Assembly: GCA_934728065.1 (NCBI GenBank) | Contig: CAKVDW010000008.1 | Location: 1-64,000 of the forward strand | Direction: 5' to 3' | DNA: 64,000 bases | From: an uncultured Campylobacter sp. | GTDB taxonomy: Bacteria > Campylobacterota > Campylobacteria > Campylobacterales > Campylobacteraceae | Shown: positions 17,271 to 25,918 of the stretch, piece after piece | How the letters are laid out: each line of letters opens with the position of its first letter | How positions within the stretch are numbered: the stretch's first letter is position 1 | Notes under the pieces: generated by a model | What the model was told of the DNA's origin: nothing | The model's input: only the letters and a program-made list of their open reading frames with translations | Database searches by the model: none | Program-made: the position numbers and the translations under genes

Positions 17271-19342
17271 TACTCCTTTGACAAAGCATTGATAGGGTTT
17301 AAATTTGCCGCATTTTTGGCTGGGAAAAATCCAAAAATAAGTCCTATCATCACAGAACTTACAAGTCCAAGCACCACAGAACCGCCCGAAATTATCATCA
17401 AAAAGTCCGTGCTTAAGGCGTTAAACACAGCCACAACAACAAAGCTTAATAAAACCCCCAAAATTGCTCCTATCATACAAATCATCACCGCTTCAATGAG
17501 AAATTGAAGTAAAATATCCTCTTTTCTTGCCCCGATTGCCATTCTAATGCCGATTTCCCTTGTGCGTTCGCTCACTGAAACTATCATTATATTCATCACG
17601 CCTATACCTCCAACCACTAGAGCTATAATAGCGATTGAGGTGATTAAGATTCTCATCGTTCGCATATTTTCTTCTATGGACTGTCTAATACTGTCTGAAT
17701 TTATAGTGAAAAAGTCCTTTGTGCCGCGTTTTATCTCTAAAGTGCGAATTATAGCCTCTTCAGCAAGGGCTGGGCTGGTATCATCACCTACTTTGGCAAT
17801 GATTTGCTCGACCACGCGTGAGCCTGTGATTTTGTTGCGTAGCGTGGTGTAGGGCGTGTAAATGCGCACGGTTATGTCCGTGTCTGGGCGGCGACTATCC
17901 TTTTCTAAAATGCCGATGATTTTAAAGGGGCGTTTGTTAAAAATTATCGTTTTGCCTAAAATTTGTTCAGTTGAAAATCCATCAAACAGCCGTTTTCGCC
18001 CATTATCATCAATCACAGCTACATTGTCCGCGCTAGCAACTTCTTCTTCGTTGAAAAATCGTCCCGTGCCTAATTTTAAGCCCTTTATGCTAAAAATGCT
18101 TACCCCACCACCTTCCATTCTAGAGCTTAAGGAGATACTACCGTAAGTAGCTACACCACTTTTAGCATCTTGCGCTTCGACTGATTCAAGTTGAGGCAAG
18201 CTTTTAAGGGTATATAAATCGCTTAAAGCAAGTTTTACTTTGCCTGAGCGAGTATCGCCAAAGCCCCTACCGCCACGCACTTCAATGGTGTTTGTCCCAA
18301 GCCTTGAAATGCTTTCTAAAATTTTCTTTTGCGAACCAAGCCCAAGTGCTACGACACTTACAACCGATGCTATGCCGATGATTATGCCAAGCATCGTTAA
18401 AAGCGAGCGAAGTTTGTGCGCTAATATCGATGAATAAGCGATTTTAAGGCATTCTATGATTTGGTTTTTCAGTAAATGGTAGGTTTTGATTTCTTGTGGC
18501 ATTGCTGTGAGTGGAATTTGCACCTTTTGAGCGGAATTTTCTTTTAAATTTAAATTTTGCGTTGAATTTTCGCCATTTTTGTCATTCTGAGCTTTCACAG
18601 AAAGCGAAGAATCCACGCTTGATTGTAAATTATCTTTATTAGAAGTGGATTCTTCGCTACGCTCAGAATGACAAGGGCTTAAATTTAGGCTATCCTTGAT
18701 GATTTCGCCGTCTTTTATCTCTATGATACGCCCAGCTTTTGCGGCTATTGTCGGGTCGTGAGTAACTAAAACTATGGTATGTCCTTGTGAATTTAGCCTT
18801 TGTAAAATGTCAAGCACCATCACACCGCTTTTGCTGTCAAGTGCGCCCGTTGGCTCATCAGCTAAAATCAAATCCCCGCCGTTCATCAAAGCCCTTGCGA
18901 TACTCACGCGCTGCTGCTGCCCGCCGCTTAGCTCGTTTGGCTTTGAGTTAAATTTATCCGCAAGCTCTAAATTTGCTAAAAGCTCTTTTGCTCGCTCATC
19001 TCGCTTTTGTGAGCTAACGCCCGCATAAACAGCAGGCAAAGCCACATTTTCTTTCGCACTCATCAGGCTTAAAAGGTTGTAGCGTTGAAAGATAAAGCCG
19101 ATTTTTTCGCGCCTTAAACGAGACTTTTCATCGCTGTTGAGCTTGGTTACTTCATAGTTTGCAAAGACATAAGAACCGCTACTTGGCTCGTCCAAAGTGC
19201 CGATAATGTTTAAAAGCGAGGTTTTACCACTCCCACTTTGCCCGATGATAGCCACAAATTCGCCTTTTTTGATATGCAAATTTATGCCTTTTAAAATTTG
19301 GGTTTGCCCTATGTTTTTGCGTATATTTGTAAGCCGTATCAC
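17270..19342 (-). CDS. macB: MacB-like ABC transporter ATPase-permease with palindrome-derived linker
   Basis: A 690-residue fused exporter. ATPase: Walker A GQSGSGKT (34-41), LSGGQ (138-142), Walker B LILADEP (about 158-164), H195. Then a linker of about 70 residues, TM1 ([22 protein letters not shown]), the periplasmic MacB core, and three C-terminal helices of the FtsX type. It expels substrates from the periplasm through the adaptor and channel encoded beside it. The linker is unusual: codons about 223-254 are an imperfect DNA palindrome read in frame ([10 protein letters not shown] and [12 protein letters not shown]), a mobile-repeat insertion that left the frame open. The name macB is by family; substrate unknown. 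Confidence 0.85.
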   Translation of the reverse strand: MIRLTNIRKNIGQTQILKGINLHIKKGEFVAIIGQSGSGKTSLLNIIGTLDEPSSGSYVFANYEVTKLNSDEKSRLRREKIGFIFQRYNLLSLMSAKENVALPAVYAGVSSQKRDERAKELLANLELADKFNSKPNELSGGQQQRVSIARALMNGGDLILADEPTGALDSKSGVMVLDILQRLNSQGHTIVLVTHDPTIAAKAGRIIEIKDGEIIKDSLNLSPCHSERSEESTSNKDNLQSSVDSSLSVKAQNDKNGENSTQNLNLKENSAQKVQIPLTAMPQEIKTYHLLKNQIIECLKIAYSSILAHKLRSLLTMLGIIIGIASVVSVVALGLGSQKKILESISRLGTNTIEVRGGRGFGDTRSGKVKLALSDLYTLKSLPQLESVEAQDAKSGVATYGSISLSSRMEGGGVSIFSIKGLKLGTGRFFNEEEVASADNVAVIDDNGRKRLFDGFSTEQILGKTIIFNKRPFKIIGILEKDSRRPDTDITVRIYTPYTTLRNKITGSRVVEQIIAKVGDDTSPALAEEAIIRTLEIKRGTKDFFTINSDSIRQSIEENMRTMRILITSIAIIALVVGGIGVMNIMIVSVSERTREIGIRMAIGARKEDILLQFLIEAVMICMIGAILGVLLSFVVVAVFNALSTDFLMIISGGSVVLGLVSSVMIGLIFGFFPAKNAANLNPINALSKE
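18581..18672. repeat. palindromic REP/MITE-like element inside macB
   Basis: Left arm 18581-18616 and right arm 18645-18672 are inverted repeats: GTCATTCTGAGC and AGCGAAGAATCCAC pair with their complements. The arms differ only by 10 versus 2 bases in the middle. The 28-base loop separates them. Palindromes of this GTCATTCTGAGC...GAAGAATCC type are dispersed in many bacterial genomes. Here it lies within coding sequence and is translated. Only this one copy is visible in the window. Confidence 0.8.
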
Positions 19343-19432
19343 CGTTTACCCTTAAAATTTGGACTAAAATTGAGTGTAAATGCCTTTAAATTCAAACTTT
19401 TTTCTTTAAATTTCATACTCTTGCCCTTAAAT

Positions 19433-20662
19433 TTACATAGGCGGCGGTCCCATACGAGTTGATTTTGTCGCTTTTATACCACCTGAAAGCACGAGTTTAT
19501 CATTTTCGCTCACGCCTTGTATAATCTCAGTATTAACAGTATCTCTAATGCCTATTTTTATATAAGATTTTATGATTTCTTCTCCCTTTAAAAGCTCGAC
19601 AAAATAGCCATCTTTGTCATTTTTTATAGCGTAGGTTGGTGCGTATAAAACATTTTGTGCGCTGGCTATTACTATGGAATTTTCAGTTCCCATTCCTATG
19701 CGTAAAAAATTGTCTGTATTTTTTACAAAAACTTTAGCATAATAATAAGTCGCGCTCGTGCTTGATGAGGTGGAGCTGCTTGATGAATTTGAAGTGGCAT
19801 CGCTTATAGTTGTATCGGCTGGGTCTATGCTTGAAATTTGTGCCTCGTATTTCTTTTCTGGGTTGTCAAGTAGTGAAAATTTCACGGCTGTGCCGATTTT
19901 GATTTTATTGACATCAGCTTCTGCGATTTCCATACGAATTTCCATTTCATTTAAATCCGCTATGCGAACTATGGTTGGAGCTATATCTCCTGCACGAACG
20001 CTTTGACCTTCTTCAACCGCGACATTAATGATAACACCGTCCATAGGCGCAGTTATTGTAGTATAACTTAAATCTTTTTCAGCGTTTTTAAACTGAATTT
20101 CAAGCTGAATGATTTGAGCTTTAAGTTCTGCAACATTTGCTTGCAAGGCGTAAAAGTTATTTTTAAGTGTTTCTAAATTTTCCAAGCTTGTTGCCTTGTT
20201 ATCATAGAGTTTTTGCTCTCTTTTATATTGACTATCGGCTATTTCTAGCGCAACTTCTTTGCTTTTTAAATTTGCCTTTGCGCTTTCAAACTGTGCTTTA
20301 ATGATGTCTAAATCATTTTGCTGTTTATCCTTGTCAATTTGTGCGATTAAATCCCCAGCTTTTACGCTATCGCCGATTTGCACATAAAGTTTGGTGATTT
20401 GCCCGCTGATTTGTGCGCCCACATCTACTTGCTTTTTTGCAAAAACTCCGCCAAAAGCTTCTATGCTTTGTTCTATATTTGTTCTTGTTATGTTTTGAGT
20501 AAATAAAGCGCTTGTATCATTTCTTTTAAAAGATAAAAAAGCCACCACAACAAGCACTAAAAAAACAGTAAGAGTTAAGATAAACACTTTTTTGCTTGGT
20601 TTTTTTATTTTTACAGTTTTTATTTTTTGGATAAACTCTTGTAATTTTGGCTTGATTTGCAT
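19433..20662 (-). CDS. macA: MacA-like periplasmic adaptor protein
   Basis: A 409-residue HlyD-family adaptor. One N-terminal transmembrane anchor (VFILTLTVFLVLVVVAFLSF), lipoyl half (VDVGAQISGQITKLYVQIGDSVKAGDLIAQID), a long coiled-coil hairpin, second lipoyl half (TITAPMDGVIINVAVEEGQSVRAGD), and a beta-barrel region carrying a Ser/Thr-rich insertion (SNSSSSSTSSSTSATYY). It ends KSTRMGPPPM. It joins the ABC subunit to the outer channel. TGAGGAAA precedes the ATG. First gene of the pump operon. Confidence 0.88.
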   Translation of the reverse strand: MQIKPKLQEFIQKIKTVKIKKPSKKVFILTLTVFLVLVVVAFLSFKRNDTSALFTQNITRTNIEQSIEAFGGVFAKKQVDVGAQISGQITKLYVQIGDSVKAGDLIAQIDKDKQQNDLDIIKAQFESAKANLKSKEVALEIADSQYKREQKLYDNKATSLENLETLKNNFYALQANVAELKAQIIQLEIQFKNAEKDLSYTTITAPMDGVIINVAVEEGQSVRAGDIAPTIVRIADLNEMEIRMEIAEADVNKIKIGTAVKFSLLDNPEKKYEAQISSIDPADTTISDATSNSSSSSTSSSTSATYYYAKVFVKNTDNFLRIGMGTENSIVIASAQNVLYAPTYAIKNDKDGYFVELLKGEEIIKSYIKIGIRDTVNTEIIQGVSENDKLVLSGGIKATKSTRMGPPPM

Positions 20663-21073
20663 TTTAATTTTTCCTCAAATAAAATATAAATGAAAGCATA
20701 TCTTAAAATAGAAAACTATTTGTAAATTATTACAATGTAAAAATAAGCAATTTTAAAGCAAAGAAGTGTTACATTTGAGCCATTTTACTCAAAGATTTTT
20801 TATAAAAACTCTAAAACAAAAGTAAAAATCTTGCAAACAACTTGCTTAAGCCTTGCTTTTGGTTTTGATGGGGCGTAATTTATGAAATTTAAGCTTTAAA
20901 ACGAGTTTTTTTGCAAAAAAATTAAATATATATATATATATTAGGCTTTAAAAGCGCTATTTTGTAGCACTTTAGAAGCAATTAAAACTTAAAATATCCT
21001 TAAATTTTTTTTAAGTTTTTTTTTTGTATAATCTGCAACAAAGTTTTAATAAAACTAAAATTAAGGAGGAAGT
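20663..21073. other. 411-base intergenic region between divergent macA and nrfH
   Basis: No gene seen. It must hold the promoters of both divergent operons. Notable contents are an (AT)8 dinucleotide run at 20926-20941, a T10 run at 21016-21025 and a TATAAT box at 21027-21032 for nrfH. The rest is AT-rich with no clear hairpin or known operator. Confidence 0.6.
21027..21032 (+). promoter_or_regulatory. -10 box of nrfHA
   Basis: TATAAT preceded by a T10 run and G (TTTTTGTATAAT), the form typical of Campylobacter sigma-70 promoters, which often lack a -35 box and show T-rich periodicity. It lies about 41 bases before the nrfH start. Confidence 0.65.
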
Positions 21074-21568
21074 TTGGAACAAGGTAAAAGTAATCTTTTT
21101 GGTATTTTTCTTGTTTTGCTTTTTGTTTTCTTTGCATTAGGTTTTTACACCTTTTACAATGCTAAGGGTATTTCTTATCTTTCAAATGCGAGTGAAGCTT
21201 GTAACAACTGCCACATTATGAATGAGGTTTATAATGACTACATTAAATCACCGCACTCAAAAAAGGTTAATGGCGTAGCTTTAGCAACCTGTAACGACTG
21301 CCATTTGCCACATAACTTTGTCAGCAAATGGGTAGCAAAAGCGCAAAGCGGAGTAGGACACGCGTATGCTTTTTCTTTCAAACTGAATGATTTGCCAACA
21401 AATCTTAGTGCGAACCAAAACAGCAAAAAATGGGTGCAAGATAATTGTATTCGTTGCCACGGCGAAGTAGCATCAAACACAATCAACGCATCAATGAACC
21501 CGCATCAAGACAATTCACTTAAATGTGTATCTTGTCATACAGGTGTAGGTCATAAACGAGGATTTTAA
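21074..21568 (+). CDS. nrfH: NrfH, tetrahaem quinol dehydrogenase of nitrite reductase
   Basis: A 164-residue NapC/NirT-type cytochrome. One N-terminal membrane anchor (LFGIFLVLLFVFFALGFYTFY), then four haem sites: CNNCH, CNDCH, CIRCH and CVSCH. It takes electrons from menaquinol to NrfA in the periplasm. The start is TTG at 21074; GGAGG ends only 4 bases before it, and no better ATG exists upstream of the anchor. Co-transcribed with nrfA 18 bases downstream. Confidence 0.92.
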   Translation: MEQGKSNLFGIFLVLLFVFFALGFYTFYNAKGISYLSNASEACNNCHIMNEVYNDYIKSPHSKKVNGVALATCNDCHLPHNFVSKWVAKAQSGVGHAYAFSFKLNDLPTNLSANQNSKKWVQDNCIRCHGEVASNTINASMNPHQDNSLKCVSCHTGVGHKRGF

Positions 21569-21586
21569 ATCAATTAAGGAGAAAAA

Positions 21587-23404
21587 ATGAACAAAAATGT
21601 AACGGTTAGTTTAATCGTAGTTTTAGTGGTGGTCATAGCTGGCGTGCTTTGGCTTAACAATGACATAAGTAAAAAACAAAACGAAGGTGTTGGTGGAGTC
21701 ATCTCTAAAGGCTTAGTTGAAATGAGCGATGATAATCCAACTTTTGACCATTGGGGGCAAAATTTCCCTGATTATTTAGATATGTATTTAACTGTGGAAA
21801 AGCAAGAACCCGTTGCTACTGAATTTGGTGGAAATTTAGCATATTCTAAACTTATTCGCTATCCACAACTTACAGTTCTTTGGGCTGGTTATCCTTTCTC
21901 AATCGATGCAAATGAAGAAAGAGGACACTTTTGGATACAAGTTGATCAAATGGATACAGCAAGAAATAACAAAGATTTCTTAAATTCACACGGTTTTGCT
22001 GGTTTTGGCGGACAACCCACTGCTTGTATGAATTGCCACAGCGGTTGGACTCCTTGGTTGCTTAAAAATACATCTAAGGGCGATTGGGTAGCGTTTAACT
22101 CTGCTAAGTATTGGACTATGATTAAAACAGTTCCAGCAGTAAATGGCGCGACTGAAGGCTCAGAACAACACAGCGGACCACACGGAGGCAAGAGAATGGG
22201 TGTTACCTGTGCTGATTGCCACGCTCCAGATACAATGAATCTTCGTCTCACTCGTCCAGCAGCTATTAACGCTCTTATTTCTCGAGGCTATGAAAAAGAT
22301 GAAGTTCAAGGTGTAAAAGCTACAAGAGAAGAAATGAGAACACTTGTTTGCTCACAGTGCCATGTCGAATACTACTTCAAACCAACAGGCACTAAGGTAA
22401 AAACCATAGGCGAAACCATAGCCGATGATAACACTAAAAAATGGTGGAACGGCACTCAAAAAACTTATGATGAGTTTGATTCTTGGAGAGATGGCAATGC
22501 GCCTAAAGAAATAGAAGTTGCTGGCATTGAGCTTGCTTTCCCTTGGGCTGATTGGAAAAAAGGACAAGCATTTAGAATAGAAATGTTTGATGATTATTAT
22601 GAAAAGGTGCGTGATATATTCCCACAAGATTGGGTTCATAAAATCACTAAAGCCCCTATGATTAAAATTCAACACCCAGAAAGCGAACTTTACAGCGGTG
22701 GTGTGCACGCGGCAAATGGTGTAAGTTGTGCTGACTGTCATATGCCTTATGTGCGAAAAGGTGCAAAGAAAATGTCTCAACACAACATAACTTCACCTTT
22801 GCAAGACATAAATTCAGCGTGCAAAACTTGCCACACTCAAAGCGAAGAATATCTTAAAGGACAAATCCTTGATATTCAAAAATCAGTAGCCTTTGACTTA
22901 AGAAGTGCTGAGTATGCAACAGTAAGCCTTATCAAAGATATAGAGCTTATAAGAGCGGAACTTGCCAAAAAGGCTGAATTCCAAAGTGAAGGCAAGGCTG
23001 ATGATAAAAAGATTTCAGCAGCACTTAAAGAGGTGTTAGAACTTCATAGAAAGGCTCAAATGAGAGGCGACTTTGTTGGTGCTGAAAATTCAACAGGTTT
23101 CCATAATCCAAGAGAAGCTTCAAGAATGCTCTTACAAGCCGTTGAAATGGCAAGACAAGGACAAACTAAACTTGGCGAAATAGCTGCAGCCAACGGTTTA
23201 GCTTATAAGGCATCAAATTGGACCTTTGAGGACATTCAAAAGCTTAATCCGGGCGACATTCGTTACAAGGTTGATGTCAATGGACATAAAGCTGGAGAAA
23301 GGTATTATAAACACGAAGAAATTAATGGCAACCCGCCATCAAAATATCTTGAGCTTGACAAAAATACCAAACCTTACAATTATACTGTAATTGATAAGCA
23401 TTAA
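21587..23404 (+). CDS. nrfA: NrfA, periplasmic pentahaem nitrite reductase (ammonia-forming)
   Basis: A 605-residue cytochrome c552 that reduces nitrite to ammonia with six electrons and can act on NO. N-terminal hydrophobic signal/anchor (VSLIVVLVVVIAGVLWL). Five haem motifs: CMNCH near residue 147, CADCH near 208, CSQCH near 255, CADCH near 381, CKTCH near 412. The first, the catalytic haem in most family members, has CxxCK; here it is CxxCH, as known for C. jejuni. A CxxCH-type enzyme does not need the special CxxCK haem lyase. AAGGAG lies upstream of ATG. Confidence 0.95.
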   Translation: MNKNVTVSLIVVLVVVIAGVLWLNNDISKKQNEGVGGVISKGLVEMSDDNPTFDHWGQNFPDYLDMYLTVEKQEPVATEFGGNLAYSKLIRYPQLTVLWAGYPFSIDANEERGHFWIQVDQMDTARNNKDFLNSHGFAGFGGQPTACMNCHSGWTPWLLKNTSKGDWVAFNSAKYWTMIKTVPAVNGATEGSEQHSGPHGGKRMGVTCADCHAPDTMNLRLTRPAAINALISRGYEKDEVQGVKATREEMRTLVCSQCHVEYYFKPTGTKVKTIGETIADDNTKKWWNGTQKTYDEFDSWRDGNAPKEIEVAGIELAFPWADWKKGQAFRIEMFDDYYEKVRDIFPQDWVHKITKAPMIKIQHPESELYSGGVHAANGVSCADCHMPYVRKGAKKMSQHNITSPLQDINSACKTCHTQSEEYLKGQILDIQKSVAFDLRSAEYATVSLIKDIELIRAELAKKAEFQSEGKADDKKISAALKEVLELHRKAQMRGDFVGAENSTGFHNPREASRMLLQAVEMARQGQTKLGEIAAANGLAYKASNWTFEDIQKLNPGDIRYKVDVNGHKAGERYYKHEEINGNPPSKYLELDKNTKPYNYTVIDKH

Positions 23405-23411
23405 AATTAAA

Positions 23412-23448
23412 AGCCAAAGCCTTAAAAAGCTTTGGCTACTCTTTTTTA
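23412..23448 (+). terminator. rho-independent terminator after nrfA
   Basis: Nine-base stem AGCCAAAGC (23412-23420) pairing with GCTTTGGCT (23429-23437), an 8-base loop, then a T-rich run ACTCTTTTTTATC. Confidence 0.85.
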
Positions 23449-23502
23449 TCTTAATTTATCTCAACGCTTTTGCTAAAATTCACATTCAATTCACTTTCAT
23501 TA

Positions 23503-23511
23503 TGTTATAAT
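23503..23511 (+). promoter_or_regulatory. extended -10 promoter of the PepSY-type gene
   Basis: TGTTATAAT (TG-n-TATAAT) lies 26 bases before the ATG at 23537, downstream of the nrfA terminator, so this gene has its own promoter. Confidence 0.65.
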
Positions 23512-23536
23512 AGTTGATAATCAAAAAGGAGATAAA

Positions 23537-24094
23537 ATGATAAACAAAAACAAGCTTTTTCGTAACATTCACATTTATGTGAGTTTATTTTTCTTGCCTG
23601 TGGCTTTGCTCTTTGCTATAAGCGGTGTGGCATATATCTTTGGGGCTAATCAAGACACCTTAGCAACCAAAACAACACACACCATAAGCGGAGTAAGCCT
23701 TGAAAAAGGACAAGAAGAGCAAACCTTACTTGATATACTCAAGGCTCAAGGCATAAAAATTCCTGCTAATACAAGCGTAAGAGTTGATAGAAAGCAAGGA
23801 GGTTTTACTATGGGAGGAGTGCATTATAGCGTTAATGCTAAGCAAAATGCTGAAGAGCTTGTTCTTACTACAACTACTAGGAGTTTGCTTGGAGACATCA
23901 TTATGCTTCATAAAGACAAGGGTGAATGGTATTTTAGCGTTCTTGCTGTGGGCTTTGGTGCAGCTCTTATCCTGCTCTATCTTTCAGGGCTAATGATAAC
24001 ATTGTTTGCAAGCAAAAAAGACAGACAAGCTCAATTAGCCGTTTTGGCTCTTGGAATCTTTGCCTGTATTCTTTTAGCTTATTTGAGTTTATAA
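23537..24094 (+). CDS. PepSY-associated type integral membrane protein
   Basis: A 185-residue protein with three hydrophobic segments: YVSLFFLPVALLFAISGVAYIF (about 14-35), the FSVLAVGFGAALILLYLSGLMITLF block (about 136-160), and LAVLALGIFACILLAYLSL at the end. A periplasmic domain of about 90 residues lies between the first two. The arrangement (N-terminal RNIHIYVSLFFLP, LHKDKGEW before TM2) fits small PepSY-TM proteins. A similar gene neighbours nrfA in C. jejuni as I recall. Role unknown; not necessarily tied to nitrite reduction because a terminator intervenes. Confidence 0.6.
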   Translation: MINKNKLFRNIHIYVSLFFLPVALLFAISGVAYIFGANQDTLATKTTHTISGVSLEKGQEEQTLLDILKAQGIKIPANTSVRVDRKQGGFTMGGVHYSVNAKQNAEELVLTTTTRSLLGDIIMLHKDKGEWYFSVLAVGFGAALILLYLSGLMITLFASKKDRQAQLAVLALGIFACILLAYLSL

Positions 24095-24145
24095 GCAAGT
24101 TGTGTAAATTTAGCCTCTTTTAAGCTAAAACTTAAGAATTTAAGA

Positions 24146-24151
24146 TATAAT
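24146..24151 (+). promoter_or_regulatory. -10 box of tRNA-Ser
   Basis: TATAAT ending 16 bases before the tRNA 5' end; T-rich sequence follows. Confidence 0.5.
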
Positions 24152-24167
24152 TTTATTTTCTTAAAGA

Positions 24168-24257
24168 GGACAGATGGGTGAGCGGCTGAAACCACACCCC
24201 TGCTAAGGGTGCAGATCTTAACGGGTCTCGAGGGTTCAAATCCCTCTCTGTCCGCCA
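24168..24257 (+). tRNA. tRNA-Ser (anticodon GCT)
   Basis: A 90-base tRNA with a long variable arm. Acceptor GGACAGA pairs with TCTGTCC, discriminator G, encoded CCA. Anticodon loop CTGCTAA with GCT, reading AGC/AGU. T-loop TTCAAAT. Confidence 0.95.
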
Positions 24258-24354
24258 TTTTAAACACATTGAGCCTTCTCAAACGCTCAATTTTCTCACC
24301 ACACAATGCAAAAATACTTTTTAGCGTTTAAGCTAAAGTAAGAATTTTAGAAAA

Positions 24355-24642
24355 TTATCTTGCTTTATTGTTGTTGTCGATTATAGAAAAAAGTTGATTT
24401 AAATGCTCTTGTTCTGCTTTTTTTAGACCATCTTCATACATTTTGCCTTGAGCATAAGCGATGAAATTTGCCTTGACTTTAGAAATATCTAAATCCAAAT
24501 CTTTATTTTTCAAGCCCTCATTAGTCTTTTCGTCTTTTTTAAGTTCATTAAGCTGGGCTTGAAATTCATCAGCATTTTTTTCTTTGAGATTGACTGTTGT
24601 GCTAAAGCTATTATAGCTTTTTGTGTTTATTTTATCTAGCAT
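24355..24642 (-). CDS. small cytoplasmic protein of unknown function
   Basis: A 95-residue protein, rich in Lys, Asn, Asp and Glu, predicted largely helical and soluble, with no signal peptide or membrane segment. GGAGAG lies upstream of the start. It stands between tRNA-Ser and the MFS gene on the minus strand. Codon use looks like the core genome. Not recognised; the amphipathic charged helices (KKDEKTNEGLKNKDLDLDISK) could be a flagellar or structural accessory protein, but that is a guess. Confidence 0.5.
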   Translation of the reverse strand: MLDKINTKSYNSFSTTVNLKEKNADEFQAQLNELKKDEKTNEGLKNKDLDLDISKVKANFIAYAQGKMYEDGLKKAEQEHLNQLFSIIDNNNKAR

Positions 24643-24677
24643 AAGCTCTCCTTTGGTTTTCCAAAATCAAGCAAAAA

Positions 24678-25874
24678 TCATTCCAAATTTTTCTTTCTTT
24701 TTAATTTTTGATAGTTGATTTTATCTTTAGCAAATAGCACGGAAAAGAGTAGGGCGGGCAAAATGAATACAGCCGCAAATACAGCATTAAATTCAACGCC
24801 AAAATGCGCCAAAACAAAGCCTCCAAGCCAAGAAGCTATGGCTATACCGACATTAAAAGCTGCTTCATTGACGCTTACTGTGCTATCTACAAATTTATTT
24901 GTATGTCTTTTTGCCTTACTTATGCTTAACATTTTAAGCGCTGGTATGCTTGAAAATGCTATACAGCCTATGAGTGCTATGCTTAAACTCACTAGAAATT
25001 TATTGTGCATTGTGAAAACAACGCTTAAAAACACGGCAATTTGCAAGATTAAGATGATTCGTAGCGATAAAACAGCACCAAATTTATCAACCATTTTTCC
25101 GCCATATAAATTGCCAAGTATGGCACAAATCCCATAAATCAATAATATATAACCCGTTGATGAGGCTGCAAAACCACTCACATCGATAAGCAATTTTTGT
25201 ATATAAGTATAAAGCACAAACTGCGCTCCACAAGTGCAAATGGTTATGGTATAGGTTTTCAGCAAATTTTTGTGCGAAAAAGCTGGGATAAGATTTTTAA
25301 AAGTCATTTGACTTGGAGCAAGATTTTTAGGCATCATATTATACACGCCCAAAATAGCTAAAACAGTAACGATAAAGATAAGAACAAAGATAAATTTAAA
25401 GCCAAAAAAATGTCCCACAAAAGTTCCAAGTGGAACGCCTGTAACTAAAGCCACTGTAAGCCCTGTAACCATTACCGCAAGGGCTTGGGATTTTTTATCT
25501 TGTGGAGCTATGGCAGTTACAGCTAGGGTAGCAATCACAAAAAATACACCGTGTTGAGTGCCAGCGATAAATCTCGCAAAGGCTGTGAGATAGAAATTTG
25601 TGCTGAAAAAGATGATTAAATTTGCTCCAGCAAAAATGCTAAGATTGATTAAAAGTTGAATGTGTCTGTTAAAACGGCTTAGTGGTATGGTAAGAAGTGG
25701 AGCGCCGATAACAACGCCTATGGCGTATAAGGTTGTAAGCCAACCTGCCGTTTTTGCTTCAACACCAAAATAATATTCTACATCAACTAAAACTCCAGCC
25801 ATTACAAATTCAGTAACACCCATACAAAAAGCACTTAAGGCTAAAGCAAAAATAGCCTTTTTATAATCTTGCAT
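24678..25874 (-). CDS. major facilitator superfamily transporter (DHA1/AraJ-like)
   Basis: A 398-residue protein with about 12 hydrophobic segments. It begins IFALALSAFCMGVTEFVMAGVL, the pattern of the AraJ/YdhP drug- or sugar-efflux branch, with an RFNRHIQ loop between TM2 and TM3 and a KMVDKFG loop in the second half. It is an inner-membrane proton-linked exporter by family; substrate unknown. GAGGAA lies 8 bases before ATG. It follows hslU by 44 bases and could be read from the same transcript. Confidence 0.75.
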   Translation of the reverse strand: MQDYKKAIFALALSAFCMGVTEFVMAGVLVDVEYYFGVEAKTAGWLTTLYAIGVVIGAPLLTIPLSRFNRHIQLLINLSIFAGANLIIFFSTNFYLTAFARFIAGTQHGVFFVIATLAVTAIAPQDKKSQALAVMVTGLTVALVTGVPLGTFVGHFFGFKFIFVLIFIVTVLAILGVYNMMPKNLAPSQMTFKNLIPAFSHKNLLKTYTITICTCGAQFVLYTYIQKLLIDVSGFAASSTGYILLIYGICAILGNLYGGKMVDKFGAVLSLRIILILQIAVFLSVVFTMHNKFLVSLSIALIGCIAFSSIPALKMLSISKAKRHTNKFVDSTVSVNEAAFNVGIAIASWLGGFVLAHFGVEFNAVFAAVFILPALLFSVLFAKDKINYQKLKRKKNLE

Positions 25875-25918
25875 ATTTATTCCTCAAAAAATATATTTTC
25901 ATTGTTTTCAACAAGATT

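Noticed and set aside
22352..22783. 143-codon open frame on the - strand
   Set aside because: Antisense to nrfA; composition is a shadow of its codons.
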